Assembly (NCBI GenBank): GCA_005880315.1
Contig: VBHB01000088.1
Coordinates: 1 to 39,514 of the forward strand
Origin: Chloroflexota bacterium
Lineage (GTDB): Bacteria; Chloroflexota; Dormibacteria; Dormibacterales; Dormibacteraceae
Direction: 5' to 3'
DNA length: 39,514 nt
How positions within the stretch are numbered: the first letter of the stretch is position 1; every line of letters begins with the position of its first letter. This document shows positions 1 through 7,954 of this stretch, piece after piece. The position numbers and the translations under genes are program-made. The notes below the pieces were generated by a model. That model had not been told where the DNA came from. It worked only from the letters and a program-made list of their open reading frames with translations, and did no database searches.

Positions 1-897
1 ATCGTCGACGGCTCCCATCAGCCTGGGTTGGTCGTGCATCGCGTCTACGAGGTCAACTCCAGGAATCGCCAGGCCGCGCTTCAAGTGTTCAAGGACATCC
101 GATCCGTACTTTTCGGGGCATTCCCGCACCCAGCGCCGGTGGTATGCCGCCGCCTGGACCAGCAGCAGGGTCAGTCCAACGCGGAAGAGAGCGTCCCGCT
201 CGACGAAATCAATCTCTGGCACGTCGCGCGAAACCCGGCGCCAGGCGGCTTCGGTGGGAGCATCGAGGTCTGCAACCCAGCCGCGCGGCACGGCTAGTGT
301 GGGTGGTTCGAGGTCCTCGAGTGAGATGACCTCGTTCGACATCATCGTGTACGCCTTGGCGGCGGTCGTGACGTCAGAAGCCAGCGGACCCAGAGTATCG
401 AGCGACCACGACAGCGGGATCACTCCGGTGACGTCGATGCTCCCGAGTCGAGGCTTGAATCCGACCACCCCGCATAGGGACGCGGGAACGCGGATCGACC
501 CGCCCGTATCGCTGCCGACAGCCCAATCGCACATCCCCATCGCCACGGCCACCGCCGATCCCCCCGACGAGCCGCCCGCGACGCGGCCGCGGTCGTGCGG
601 GTTGCGCACCGGGCCGTAATGCGGGTTGACACTCGTCACCCCGTAGGCGAACTCGTGCAGATTGGCCTTGCCGACGACCATGCAGCCGTGGGCGCGGATG
701 TTCTTGACAACGTGAGCGTCCTCGATGGCGGGCGTGGGGGGAAGGATGATGCCGCCGGCTGTCGTCACCATTCCCGCGACATCGACCAGGTCCTTGACCG
801 CGACCACCGACCCGCTCCCGCTCTCCTCGGACAGGGAGATGAAGGCATTCATGTCCGAGTGCTCGCGAATTCGTGCGCGTGCCTCCTCCGGGTCCAC
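1..897 (-). CDS. Amidase signature family hydrolase, 3' end outside the window
   Basis: Amidase-signature enzymes hydrolyse amide bonds with a Ser-cisSer-Lys triad. The first 299 residues are visible and all three triad elements are present: the Lys in VAVKDLVD near residue 30, the Gly/Ser-rich GGSSGGS near residue 92, and the nucleophile loop GSDTGGSIR near residue 114. The frame stays open to base 1, so the C-terminal part is outside. No ATG lies upstream in frame, so I chose the GTG at 897-895. A GGGAGG lies about 20 bases upstream, which is too far for an ideal ribosome site, so the start is uncertain. It is divergent from the next gene by only 40 bases. The substrate cannot be told. A role with the neighbouring molybdenum hydroxylase, such as an N-heterocycle or amide catabolic step, is only inference. 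Confidence 0.85.
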   Translation of the reverse strand, partial: MDPEEARARIREHSDMNAFISLSEESGSGSVVAVKDLVDVAGMVTTAGGIILPPTPAIEDAHVVKNIRAHGCMVVGKANLHEFAYGVTSVNPHYGPVRNPHDRGRVAGGSSGGSAVAVAMGMCDWAVGSDTGGSIRVPASLCGVVGFKPRLGSIDVTGVIPLSWSLDTLGPLASDVTTAAKAYTMMSNEVISLEDLEPPTLAVPRGWVADLDAPTEAAWRRVSRDVPEIDFVERDALFRVGLTLLLVQAAAYHRRWVRECPEKYGSDVLEHLKRGLAIPGVDLVDAMHDQPRLMGAVDD

Positions 898-918
898 GCA
901 GCCAATTCTGGCAGCCGG

Positions 919-933
919 GGAGTTATCCTCCCG
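919..933. repeat. Small hairpin ahead of the 938 gene
   Basis: GGGAG and CTCCC form a five-base stem around TTATC. It fills most of the 40-base gap between the divergent amidase and the unknown gene. It may be fortuitous or may affect translation of either gene. Confidence 0.3.
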
Positions 934-937
934 GGCA

Positions 938-1447
938 ATGGATCGCCCATCGGCTTCGCTCAACGTGGCAATCACATGGGCGAAGGTCGACGTACTGACC
1001 ATGTATCAGCGCATCACCGCGGAGATCCAGATGCGCACCCGCCTTCGCGAGACGATGAACGACCCCGAGCCGTTCTTTCATCTTCGCAACGTCAGCGCGG
1101 AGCCGCTGCTCCCGGGCGCGGTTCCGCTCAACGGCGTGCCTGAGGGCCTGTTCAACAAAGACGCAGTCCTCGGTATCCGCACCATCGAACCCGAGCCTGT
1201 CTTGCCTGATCAGCCCGAGCAGATTCGCCGGTTCGTGATGTTCCAGGGCACCAGCTTCATGGTCACGGGCGCCGCCGAGTTCCCCAAGGCATCGGATCCA
1301 AAGATGCATGGCGAGCTGCTGATGAAGGGACGGTTCTTCGCGATGGTCGATGTCACCGTGGTCGTCATCGGCGCGGCCGGCAAGAGCTGGACGCAGCCGA
1401 CGATCTGGGTCAACCGCGACCAGATGCTGGCCCTGTATCTGGGTTAG
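938..1447 (+). CDS. Conserved protein of unknown function next to coxG (DUF6812-like)
   Basis: The 169-residue product has no signal peptide or clear membrane span. It has a mixed alpha/beta look, with the conserved-looking blocks ITAEIQMRTRLRETMND, LNGVPEGLFNKD and AEFPKASDPKMHGELLMKGR and a C-terminal [16 protein letters not shown] associate this pattern from memory with small proteins of Chloroflexota-type soil bacteria; I cannot verify the family name. Start is ATG 938 by length; the internal ATG at 1001 would give MYQRITAE and is a serious alternative. Its TAG stop overlaps the TAA stop of coxG on the other strand in the shared TTAG at 1444-1447. No function is assigned. Confidence 0.7.
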   Translation: MDRPSASLNVAITWAKVDVLTMYQRITAEIQMRTRLRETMNDPEPFFHLRNVSAEPLLPGAVPLNGVPEGLFNKDAVLGIRTIEPEPVLPDQPEQIRRFVMFQGTSFMVTGAAEFPKASDPKMHGELLMKGRFFAMVDVTVVVIGAAGKSWTQPTIWVNRDQMLALYLG

Positions 1448-2085
1448 GTCTTAGCTCCAAACACTCCGCGGAGCCGCGTCCAGAGCACAGAGAACAACAG
1501 GCCGAGCGCGTTGACCGGCTTGGCCGTGGCCACCTGGGCTGGCGCCGTCGGAGATGACGCCGCCGGCGCCGCCGAGCCCTCGTTCGATGCGGCTCCGGGT
1601 CCGGGTTCCGCGGAGGTACCCGGTGCCGTGCGCGACTCGCCGGCCTCGACGTTGGCCTTGATGCAGGCGGCCATCTCTCCGACGAGCCTGCGCGAGACGT
1701 CCTCCATCACCCCACGCCCGAACTGGGCGACGCGACCCGCCACGTTGTAGTCGGTGACGATCTTCACGACCGAACCTTCGTTTTCGGCGACCACGCTCAT
1801 GGCTGCCTTGGCCCGCGCAGATCCGGGCCCGGTCGTTTCCCGGCCTTCGGCTTCGATCGACGCCGAGTGGGCGTTGTCGTCGCGGTCGACGATTCGGGCA
1901 GTGCCGTTGTAGGCGACCGTTATCGGCCCGACCTTGATCTTGACCTTGCCCTTGAACGTGGCCGGGTCGACGACCTCAGAGAGCTCCGCACCAGGCACGC
2001 AACCAGCCACTTTGTTTACGTCGAGGAGGTACGCGAACACCCGATCTGGAGGCGCTGCCACCGAGAAAGAATTTTCTAGTTGCAT
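1444..2085 (-). CDS. coxG: CoxG-like SRPBCC-domain protein with C-terminal membrane anchor
   Basis: CoxG proteins belong to the SRPBCC lipid-binding fold superfamily. They are implicated in recruiting molybdenum hydroxylases of the CO dehydrogenase type to the membrane so that electrons reach the quinone pool. The 213-residue protein has the expected order: an SRPBCC domain at about 1-145 with [10 protein letters not shown] near residue 27 and [20 protein letters not shown] near 105, an Ala/Pro/Ser-rich linker at about 150-188, and a hydrophobic C-terminal helix [19 protein letters not shown]. The gene is divergent from coxS across about 100 bases. Its neighbour and the menaquinone genes in the same window fit a membrane-coupled hydroxylase. 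Family assignment is strong; the recruitment role comes from other members. Confidence 0.88.
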   Translation of the reverse strand: MQLENSFSVAAPPDRVFAYLLDVNKVAGCVPGAELSEVVDPATFKGKVKIKVGPITVAYNGTARIVDRDDNAHSASIEAEGRETTGPGSARAKAAMSVVAENEGSVVKIVTDYNVAGRVAQFGRGVMEDVSRRLVGEMAACIKANVEAGESRTAPGTSAEPGPGAASNEGSAAPAASSPTAPAQVATAKPVNALGLLFSVLWTRLRGVFGAKT

Positions 2086-2187
2086 TTCAGAGCTAAAAGT
2101 AGCCGAATAGAGGGGTCGGTATCTGGCTCGATTGGCCTACCCGCCCGGGCGTCTGGGGGCGCCCTCATCGGCTGCACGGAGGTTTCG

Positions 2188-2700
2188 ATGAAACACAAGG
2201 TTGCCACCACTATCAACGGCCACCGGCACGAGCATGAGGTCGAACCGCGGCTTCTTCTCGTGCATTACATCCGTGATGTCGTCGGTCTCACCGGCACCCA
2301 CATCGGATGCGACACCAGTCAGTGCGGAGCGTGCACCATCCTCGTCGACGGCAAGGCGATAAAGAGCTGCACGATGTTCGCGGTCCAGTCCGAGGGCAAG
2401 AGCCTCACCACGATCGAGGGCATGGCCCAGGACGGCAAGCTCCATCCGCTTCAGCAGGCGTTCTGGGACGAGCACGGCCTGCAGTGCGGTTACTGCACGC
2501 CAGGTTTCATCATGGCCGCGGCATACCTGCTGTCTCAGAACCCGAACCCGACCGATGACGAGATCCGCCAGGGTCTCGAGGGCAACCTCTGCCGCTGTAC
2601 CGGCTACGTCAACATCGTCAAGTCGGTGCGGTCGGCGGCCGCGACGATGGGCGGCGCGCAGGCCAAACCCGCCGCGAAGTCAGTCGCCGGGAGGAGCTGA
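2188..2700 (+). CDS. coxS: Molybdenum hydroxylase small (2Fe-2S) subunit, CoxS type
   Basis: This is the iron-sulfur subunit that passes electrons from the molybdenum centre in CoxL to the FAD in CoxM. It has 170 residues. The plant-type cluster ligands are C41, C46, C49 and C61, and the second alpha-helical cluster uses C100, C103, C135 and C137 (CGYC and CRC). Q99 before C100 is the residue that usually contacts the pterin cytosine dinucleotide. The ATG at 2188 is chosen because ACGGAGG lies 5 bases ahead and the protein then begins as family members do; the same frame is open further upstream. It is the first gene of a tight operon, and coxL starts 1 base after its stop. There is no twin-arginine signal, so a cytoplasmic place is likely. 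Confidence 0.95.
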   Translation: MKHKVATTINGHRHEHEVEPRLLLVHYIRDVVGLTGTHIGCDTSQCGACTILVDGKAIKSCTMFAVQSEGKSLTTIEGMAQDGKLHPLQQAFWDEHGLQCGYCTPGFIMAAAYLLSQNPNPTDDEIRQGLEGNLCRCTGYVNIVKSVRSAAATMGGAQAKPAAKSVAGRS

Positions 2701-2701
2701 C

Positions 2702-5083
2702 ATGGCAGTCACGACCATGATCGGAGCCAAGATCCACCGCCGCGAGGATCCTCGGCTCGTGAGCGGCGAAGGCCGCTACGTCGATGATTTCACCCGGCCG
2801 GGCACCATCTTCCTGTCAGTAGTCCGAAGCCCGTACGCGCACGCTCGCATCAAGAGCATGGACGTGACGCAGGCGACGAAGGCGCCAGGCGTGGTCGCCG
2901 TCTACACCCACAAGGACTTCGCGAAGGTTCTCTCCGGGACCATGCCCGTCACGCCGTCATTCGTGGCCGAGAAGAAGCAGAATCCGCCGAGGTTCCCAAT
3001 CGCAGACAAGGAAGTTGTCTACCAGGGCGAACCGGTGGCAGTGGTTCTTGCCGAGACCAAATACCAGGCCTCCGATGCGGGCAACATGATCGACGTCGAC
3101 TACGAGCAGCTGCCGGCCGTGATGGATCTGGAGAAGGCTCTCGAAGAGAACAGCCCCAAGGTCCACTCCGGGGCCAGCGACAACGTCGGATGGGACCTCA
3201 CTTACATTCCCGACGACGCCGCGGTCATGAAAGAGGCGGATGTCGTTGTGAAACAGCGCATCCTCCAACAGCGGCTGGCGCCGACCTCGATGGAGACCCG
3301 TGGGGTGCTCGCCGAGTACTCCAAGCCGGACGGCACGCTGACGGTATGGATGTCGAGCCAGAGCCCACACTTCGTCCGGCTCTTCCTCGCGGGCGCGATG
3401 GGGATTCCGGAAACCAGGATCCGCGTAATCTCGCCGGACGTCGGTGGCGGTTTTGGCGCCAAGATCAGCCCCTACTCCGAGGACTGGCTGGTTCCGGCTG
3501 CGGCCAAGCTCACCGGGCGCCCGGTTAAATGGATCGAGTCGCGCACTGAATCACTTCAGACCACGACTCACGGCCGAGGACAGATCTTCGACGTCGAAGC
3601 CGGAGTGAAGAAGGACGGAACCCTCGTCTTCATGAAGGTCACGCAGTACCTGGACGCCGGTGCGTACCTCGGCACATTCAGCGCATTCCAGTCATGCGCG
3701 TGCCTGCTCGCGGGCGGCGCATATAACTGGAAGCACGTCTCATCGCGGACCGTAGGAGTCCTGACCAATCGCGTCCCAACCGATCCGTATCGCGGTGCCG
3801 GTCGCCCCGAGGCGACGCACCTTTGCGAGCGAATGATCGACCTGCTTGCGGACGGCATCAAGATGGATCCGGCCGCGCTGCGCAGGAAGAATTTCATCAG
3901 CGAGTTCCCGCATCAGAACCACTTCGGTCTGACGTTCGATTCGGGCAACTATGAAAAAGCGCTAGCGATGGCTCTCGAAATGGTCGGTTACGAGAAGCTC
4001 CGCCACGAGCAGGAGGAGGGCCGCAAGAAGGGCCGCTACCTGGGGATCGGACTCTCGAGCTGGATCGAAATCTGCGGTTTCGGGCCGAGCGCCGGCACGG
4101 CGCCCGCGACAGGTGGCATCGCACTGGTCGAATCTGCACAAGTTCGCGTGTTCCCCACCGGCTCGGTCGCCGTCTACGTCGGCACGCATTCTCACGGCCA
4201 AGGCCACGACACCACGTTTCCGCAAATCGTCGCCGACACGCTGGGCGTGCCGTACGACATGATCGAGATGCGACATGGCGATACCGCCGAAGGCCCCGCC
4301 TTCGGCTACGGAACGTATGGCAGCCGTTCGCTCGCAGTGGGTGGCATGGCCGTGCACAAGGCGAGCAAGAAGGTGGTGGACAAGGCGCGCAAGCTCGCGG
4401 CTCATGTCTTCGAAGCAGCCGAGGAAGACGTCGTCTTCGATCAGGGCCATTTCTACGTCAAGGGCAGCCCCGACAAACGAAAGGCGTTTGGCGAGATTGC
4501 ATTCGCCGCGTACGGGGCCGGCCTTCCCGAAGGCATGGAGCAGGGCTTGGAGGCGGTCGCGTACTTCGATCCGCCGAACTTCGTATGGCCGTTCGGTACG
4601 CATGTGGCCGTGGTCGAGGTGGATACGGAGACCGGCGATGTCGACCTCAAGCGATACATCGCAGTCGACGATTGCGGAAACATCATCAACCCGATGATCG
4701 TCGACGGCCAGGTGCATGGTGGTGTCGCTCAGGGCATCGCCCAGGCGCTGTATGAAGAGGTTGTCTATGACGACGAGTCAGGGCAGCTGAAGACGGGAAG
4801 TCTGGTTGACTATCTCGTTCCCACCGCGAACGAGTTTCCGGAGTTCGAGTTGGGTCGAACCATCACTCCGTCTCCGACCAACGAGCTGGGCGTGAAAGGC
4901 ATCGGGGAAGCGGGCACGATCGCGAGCTCGGTCGCCGTCATCAACGCAGTCTGCGACGCACTTCGGCCACTCGGTATCAAGCACGTTGACATGCCGGCCA
5001 GCCCGGATCGGGTCTGGAAGATGATCCACAACGCGCGCAACGCATCGCATGACGGACACGATGGAAAGGAGGCACGCAAGTGA
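2702..5083 (+). CDS. coxL: Molybdenum hydroxylase large subunit, CoxL form II type
   Basis: The 793-residue catalytic subunit of the xanthine oxidase / CO dehydrogenase family binds molybdopterin cytosine dinucleotide. Visible marks are RREDPRLVSGEGRYVDD near the N-terminus, the cofactor loop DVGGGFGAKI, the active-site loop PYRGAGR at 362-368, and the general-base Glu736 in GIGEAGT. Form I CO dehydrogenases carry AYXCSFR at the active-site loop, with the copper-binding Cys. That Cys is absent here, so this is form II (BMS-type) and its substrate is open: CO, purine, N-heteroaromatic or aldehyde. The start is ATG 2702 directly after coxS. The stop overlaps the coxM GTG by 4 bases (GTGA). Confidence 0.93.
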   Translation: MAVTTMIGAKIHRREDPRLVSGEGRYVDDFTRPGTIFLSVVRSPYAHARIKSMDVTQATKAPGVVAVYTHKDFAKVLSGTMPVTPSFVAEKKQNPPRFPIADKEVVYQGEPVAVVLAETKYQASDAGNMIDVDYEQLPAVMDLEKALEENSPKVHSGASDNVGWDLTYIPDDAAVMKEADVVVKQRILQQRLAPTSMETRGVLAEYSKPDGTLTVWMSSQSPHFVRLFLAGAMGIPETRIRVISPDVGGGFGAKISPYSEDWLVPAAAKLTGRPVKWIESRTESLQTTTHGRGQIFDVEAGVKKDGTLVFMKVTQYLDAGAYLGTFSAFQSCACLLAGGAYNWKHVSSRTVGVLTNRVPTDPYRGAGRPEATHLCERMIDLLADGIKMDPAALRRKNFISEFPHQNHFGLTFDSGNYEKALAMALEMVGYEKLRHEQEEGRKKGRYLGIGLSSWIEICGFGPSAGTAPATGGIALVESAQVRVFPTGSVAVYVGTHSHGQGHDTTFPQIVADTLGVPYDMIEMRHGDTAEGPAFGYGTYGSRSLAVGGMAVHKASKKVVDKARKLAAHVFEAAEEDVVFDQGHFYVKGSPDKRKAFGEIAFAAYGAGLPEGMEQGLEAVAYFDPPNFVWPFGTHVAVVEVDTETGDVDLKRYIAVDDCGNIINPMIVDGQVHGGVAQGIAQALYEEVVYDDESGQLKTGSLVDYLVPTANEFPEFELGRTITPSPTNELGVKGIGEAGTIASSVAVINAVCDALRPLGIKHVDMPASPDRVWKMIHNARNASHDGHDGKEARK

Positions 5084-5886
5084 TCCCGGCTGCATTCGAA
5101 TACGCCCGAGCCGCCTCGATCGATGAGGCGGCGAAGTTGCTCGACAAGTACGGCGAAGACGCCAAGGTCCTGGCCGGTGGGCACAGTCTGATACCGCTGA
5201 TGCGCCTGCGTCTGGCGCAGCCGAGTGCGCTCGTCGACATCAACGGGATCAAGGGCCTCGACTACATCAAGGTCGAAGGCTCGAAGGTGCACGTAGGCGC
5301 ACTCACGCGCCACGTCGAGATACAGAACTCCGACGCGATCAAGGACAAGCTGCCGATCCTCGCGGAGGTCGCCGGCGAGGTCGGCGACAACCAGGTTCGC
5401 AACATGGGCACGATCGGCGGTGTCGTCGCACACGCCGACGCCGCCGGGGACTACCCGACCATCGCGCTGATACTCGATGCGGACATCGTCACCAACAAGC
5501 GGTCGATACCGGCGAAGGACTTCTTCAAGGATCTGTTCACGACGCCGCTCGCGGCCAACGAGATCGTCACCGAGGTCGTGTTCCCGGTTGCCGACGGCCC
5601 GCACAAGTACATCAAGTTCCGCCGCCGGCTTTTCGATTGGGCAATCGTCGGCGCGGCTGCCCAGAAAATGAATGGCGGGTGGCGAATCGGGCTGACCAAC
5701 GTCGGGCCGACGCCAGTCCGGGCGAAGGCTGTCGAGGAGGCCCTGCACAAGGGCGCCAAGCCGGAGGAGGCCTCCCAGCACGCGTCCGATGGGCTCAACC
5801 CATCGGGCGACCTGCGTGCGAGCCCGGAGTACAAAAAGCACCTGGCACGGGTGCTCACGCGGAGGGCGATAGAACAATCGGCCTAG
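5080..5886 (+). CDS. coxM: Molybdenum hydroxylase medium (FAD-binding) subunit, CoxM type
   Basis: The 268-residue flavoprotein subunit takes electrons from CoxS and hands them to quinone or another acceptor. The two FAD-binding loops of the family are present: AGGHSLIPLMRLRL near residue 29 and TIGGVVAHADAAGDYP near residue 110. A CO-dehydrogenase-type C-terminal domain follows from about residue 175 with KFRRRLFDWAIVGAAA. The GTG start overlaps the coxL stop, and AAGGAGG lies 7 bases before it, which supports translational coupling. Gene order S-L-M differs from the M-S-L order of Oligotropha-type CO dehydrogenase operons. Confidence 0.94.
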   Translation: MIPAAFEYARAASIDEAAKLLDKYGEDAKVLAGGHSLIPLMRLRLAQPSALVDINGIKGLDYIKVEGSKVHVGALTRHVEIQNSDAIKDKLPILAEVAGEVGDNQVRNMGTIGGVVAHADAAGDYPTIALILDADIVTNKRSIPAKDFFKDLFTTPLAANEIVTEVVFPVADGPHKYIKFRRRLFDWAIVGAAAQKMNGGWRIGLTNVGPTPVRAKAVEEALHKGAKPEEASQHASDGLNPSGDLRASPEYKKHLARVLTRRAIEQSA

Positions 5887-5909
5887 CCCGCCGGTAGTCT
5901 TCTAACGGG

Positions 5910-6797
5910 ATGACGGCTCCGGCGAGCATCGACGATGTCGAGCGACGCCTCCGCGAGCGCCGATACATCGGCGATCGCGGTCTGGCGACGTCGATCTTCC
6001 TCGCGCTCAAGCTCGAGAAGCCGCTCTTCATAGAAGGAGAGGCCGGAGTCGGCAAGACTGAGGCCGCCAAAGTGATGGCCGAGGTGCTCGGGGCGCGCCT
6101 GATCCGACTTCAGTGTTACGAGGGCATCGACCTCGCCCACGCCGTCTACGAGTGGAACTATCCCCGGCAATTGCTCCACATCCGCCTGCTGGGCGAGGGC
6201 GAAGACCGCAAGACCGCCGAGCGCGAGATCTTCAGTCCGGAGTTCCTGCTACGCCGCCCGCTGCTCGACGCGATCGACAACGATGACGCTACACCGCCTG
6301 TGCTCCTGATCGACGAGATCGACCGCTCTGACGAGGAGTTCGAGGCCTTCCTGCTCGAGCTGCTGTCCGACTTCCAGGTCTCGATCCCGGAGATCGGCAC
6401 AATCAAGGCAGTCAAGACGCCCTTTGTCGTCATCACCTCCAACCGGACCCGCGAAGTGCATGACGCTCTCAAACGGCGATGCCTCTATCACTGGATCGAC
6501 TACCCCGATCTCGAGAAGGAGGTGGAGATCGTTCGTGCCCGGGCGCCGGAGGCTGCGTACGAACTTGCTCGCGAGGTTGCCGCCCTCGTGCAAGGTCTAC
6601 GTGGGATGGAGCTGTACAAGGTGCCCGGTGTGGCGGAGACCCTGGATTGGGCGCGATCGCTGGCCGCCCTCGGCGCCACGCGCATCGACGCCTCACTCGT
6701 GGACGCGACGCTCGGTTCGGCGCTGAAGTACCAGGAGGACCTCGAACGAATCCGCGAGCAGGTGCCCGCACTCGTCGAGAAGGCACAGCGTGCGTGA
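5910..6797 (+). CDS. coxD: MoxR-family AAA+ ATPase, CoxD type
   Basis: CoxD-like ATPases work with the VWA protein CoxE as a chaperone pair that matures the molybdenum active site. The 295-residue protein has Walker A GEAGVGKT at 43-50, Walker B LLIDEID at 132-138 and the sensor region VITSNRTREVHDALKRRC. The start is ATG 5910, with only a weak purine stretch before it, 23 bases after coxM. It overlaps coxE by 8 bases, so the two are made together. In Oligotropha the CoxD homologue is linked to sulfuration and assembly of the copper-molybdenum site. With a form II CoxL its client chemistry must differ, but a sulfido-ligand insertion role is still plausible. Confidence 0.9.
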   Translation: MTAPASIDDVERRLRERRYIGDRGLATSIFLALKLEKPLFIEGEAGVGKTEAAKVMAEVLGARLIRLQCYEGIDLAHAVYEWNYPRQLLHIRLLGEGEDRKTAEREIFSPEFLLRRPLLDAIDNDDATPPVLLIDEIDRSDEEFEAFLLELLSDFQVSIPEIGTIKAVKTPFVVITSNRTREVHDALKRRCLYHWIDYPDLEKEVEIVRARAPEAAYELAREVAALVQGLRGMELYKVPGVAETLDWARSLAALGATRIDASLVDATLGSALKYQEDLERIREQVPALVEKAQRA

Positions 6798-7950
6798 CGA
6801 GCCGGATCTACTGCCCCGGCTGGGAGCGTTTGCGCGGCTGCTCCACGACGCCGGCCTCGAGGCGGGTCCGCGCAGGCTCACCGACGCGACGCGGGCGCTG
6901 ACGGTGATCGACATCAGAAGCGAGCCGGATTTTCGCGGCGCACTGCGATCCGTCTTCGTGAGCAGGAAGGATGAGATTCCAACCTTTGAGGCGGCGTTCG
7001 ATATTTTCTGGGCCCCGCCGAACCCAAATGTGGCCGCGGGCGTGCTGCCTGGTCGATCCCGCGCGCTGCCGATGTCACCGGAGCGTGCCAAGGCCTGGTC
7101 CAACGCGTTGGGCCTGCACAGCTCCCAGCTGAACCGCGAGGACTCGCGCACGGTGCCCACGACATCGAGCGGATACAGCGCCGAGGAGCTGCTGCGGCAC
7201 AAGAACTTCGACGCGATGACGTGGCAAGAGACCGAGCAGGTGAGACGCCTGCTCGAGCAGGCGCCGTGGCGCATGGCCGAACGCCGAACGCGCCGCCTGC
7301 GCGCGGCACGGTCTGGCGCCATCGACCTCCGACGCACGGCCCGGCACGCGATCCGTTCCAGCGGCGAGCTGGTGCGCCTTTTCCGGCGACGGCCTCGAAT
7401 GAGGCGACGGCCGCTGGTCGTGGTTTGCGACGTCAGCGGCTCCATGGAGCGCTACTCGCGTCTGCTGATGATCTTCGCCCACGCGATCGCGCGCCGAGAG
7501 GACCTCGAGGCATTTGTCTTCTCGACGCGCCTCACGCGAATCACAAGGCTGCTCCGCCAGCGCGACCTCGACCGGGCCCTGGCGTCTGTGAGCAAGGGCG
7601 TTCACGACTTCAGCGGTGGCACCCGAATCGGCGACGCGCTGGCTGACTTCAATCGCCATTGGGCGCGGCGAGTGCTCGGCCACGGCGCGGTGGTGATCAT
7701 CATCAGCGACGGATGGGACCGCGGTAACCCCGAGCAGCTGACCGCTGAGCTGATCCACCTCCGCCGGTCCGCGCACCGGCTCATCTGGCTGAACCCCCTG
7801 CTGGGCTCTGAGGGATATCAACCGCTGACGCGTGGTATGGCAGCTGCGCTTCCCTACTGCGACGACTTCCTTGCCGCACACAACGTGCAGGCACTGGACG
7901 ACCTCGGGCGGCTGCTCGCCGGCCTCGACAGCCGGGTCGCCCGGCGGTAA
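6790..7950 (+). CDS. coxE: VWA-domain protein, CoxE type
   Basis: This is the partner of the MoxR ATPase encoded just upstream. The 386-residue protein has a long helical N-terminal part, a basic stretch near residues 160-210, and a C-terminal von Willebrand A domain. The metal-ion-dependent adhesion site is intact: DVSGS at 214-218, the Thr in SGGTRIGDAL and the Asp in IISDGWDRG. GTG 6790 is the start because it sits inside the end of coxD in the overlap typical of this pair and gives the normal family N-terminus. The product is cytoplasmic, as no signal or membrane span is seen. Confidence 0.9.
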   Translation: MRDEPDLLPRLGAFARLLHDAGLEAGPRRLTDATRALTVIDIRSEPDFRGALRSVFVSRKDEIPTFEAAFDIFWAPPNPNVAAGVLPGRSRALPMSPERAKAWSNALGLHSSQLNREDSRTVPTTSSGYSAEELLRHKNFDAMTWQETEQVRRLLEQAPWRMAERRTRRLRAARSGAIDLRRTARHAIRSSGELVRLFRRRPRMRRRPLVVVCDVSGSMERYSRLLMIFAHAIARREDLEAFVFSTRLTRITRLLRQRDLDRALASVSKGVHDFSGGTRIGDALADFNRHWARRVLGHGAVVIIISDGWDRGNPEQLTAELIHLRRSAHRLIWLNPLLGSEGYQPLTRGMAAALPYCDDFLAAHNVQALDDLGRLLAGLDSRVARR

Positions 7951-7954
7951 CGAC

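Noticed and set aside
3788..3808. Calling CoxL a form I, CO-oxidising dehydrogenase
   Set aside because: The loop reads PYRGAGR and lacks the CSF signature with the Cu-binding Cys.
4810..5877. A 355-codon minus-strand open frame opposite coxL/coxM
   Set aside because: It mirrors coxM codons and has no start signal or recognisable motif.
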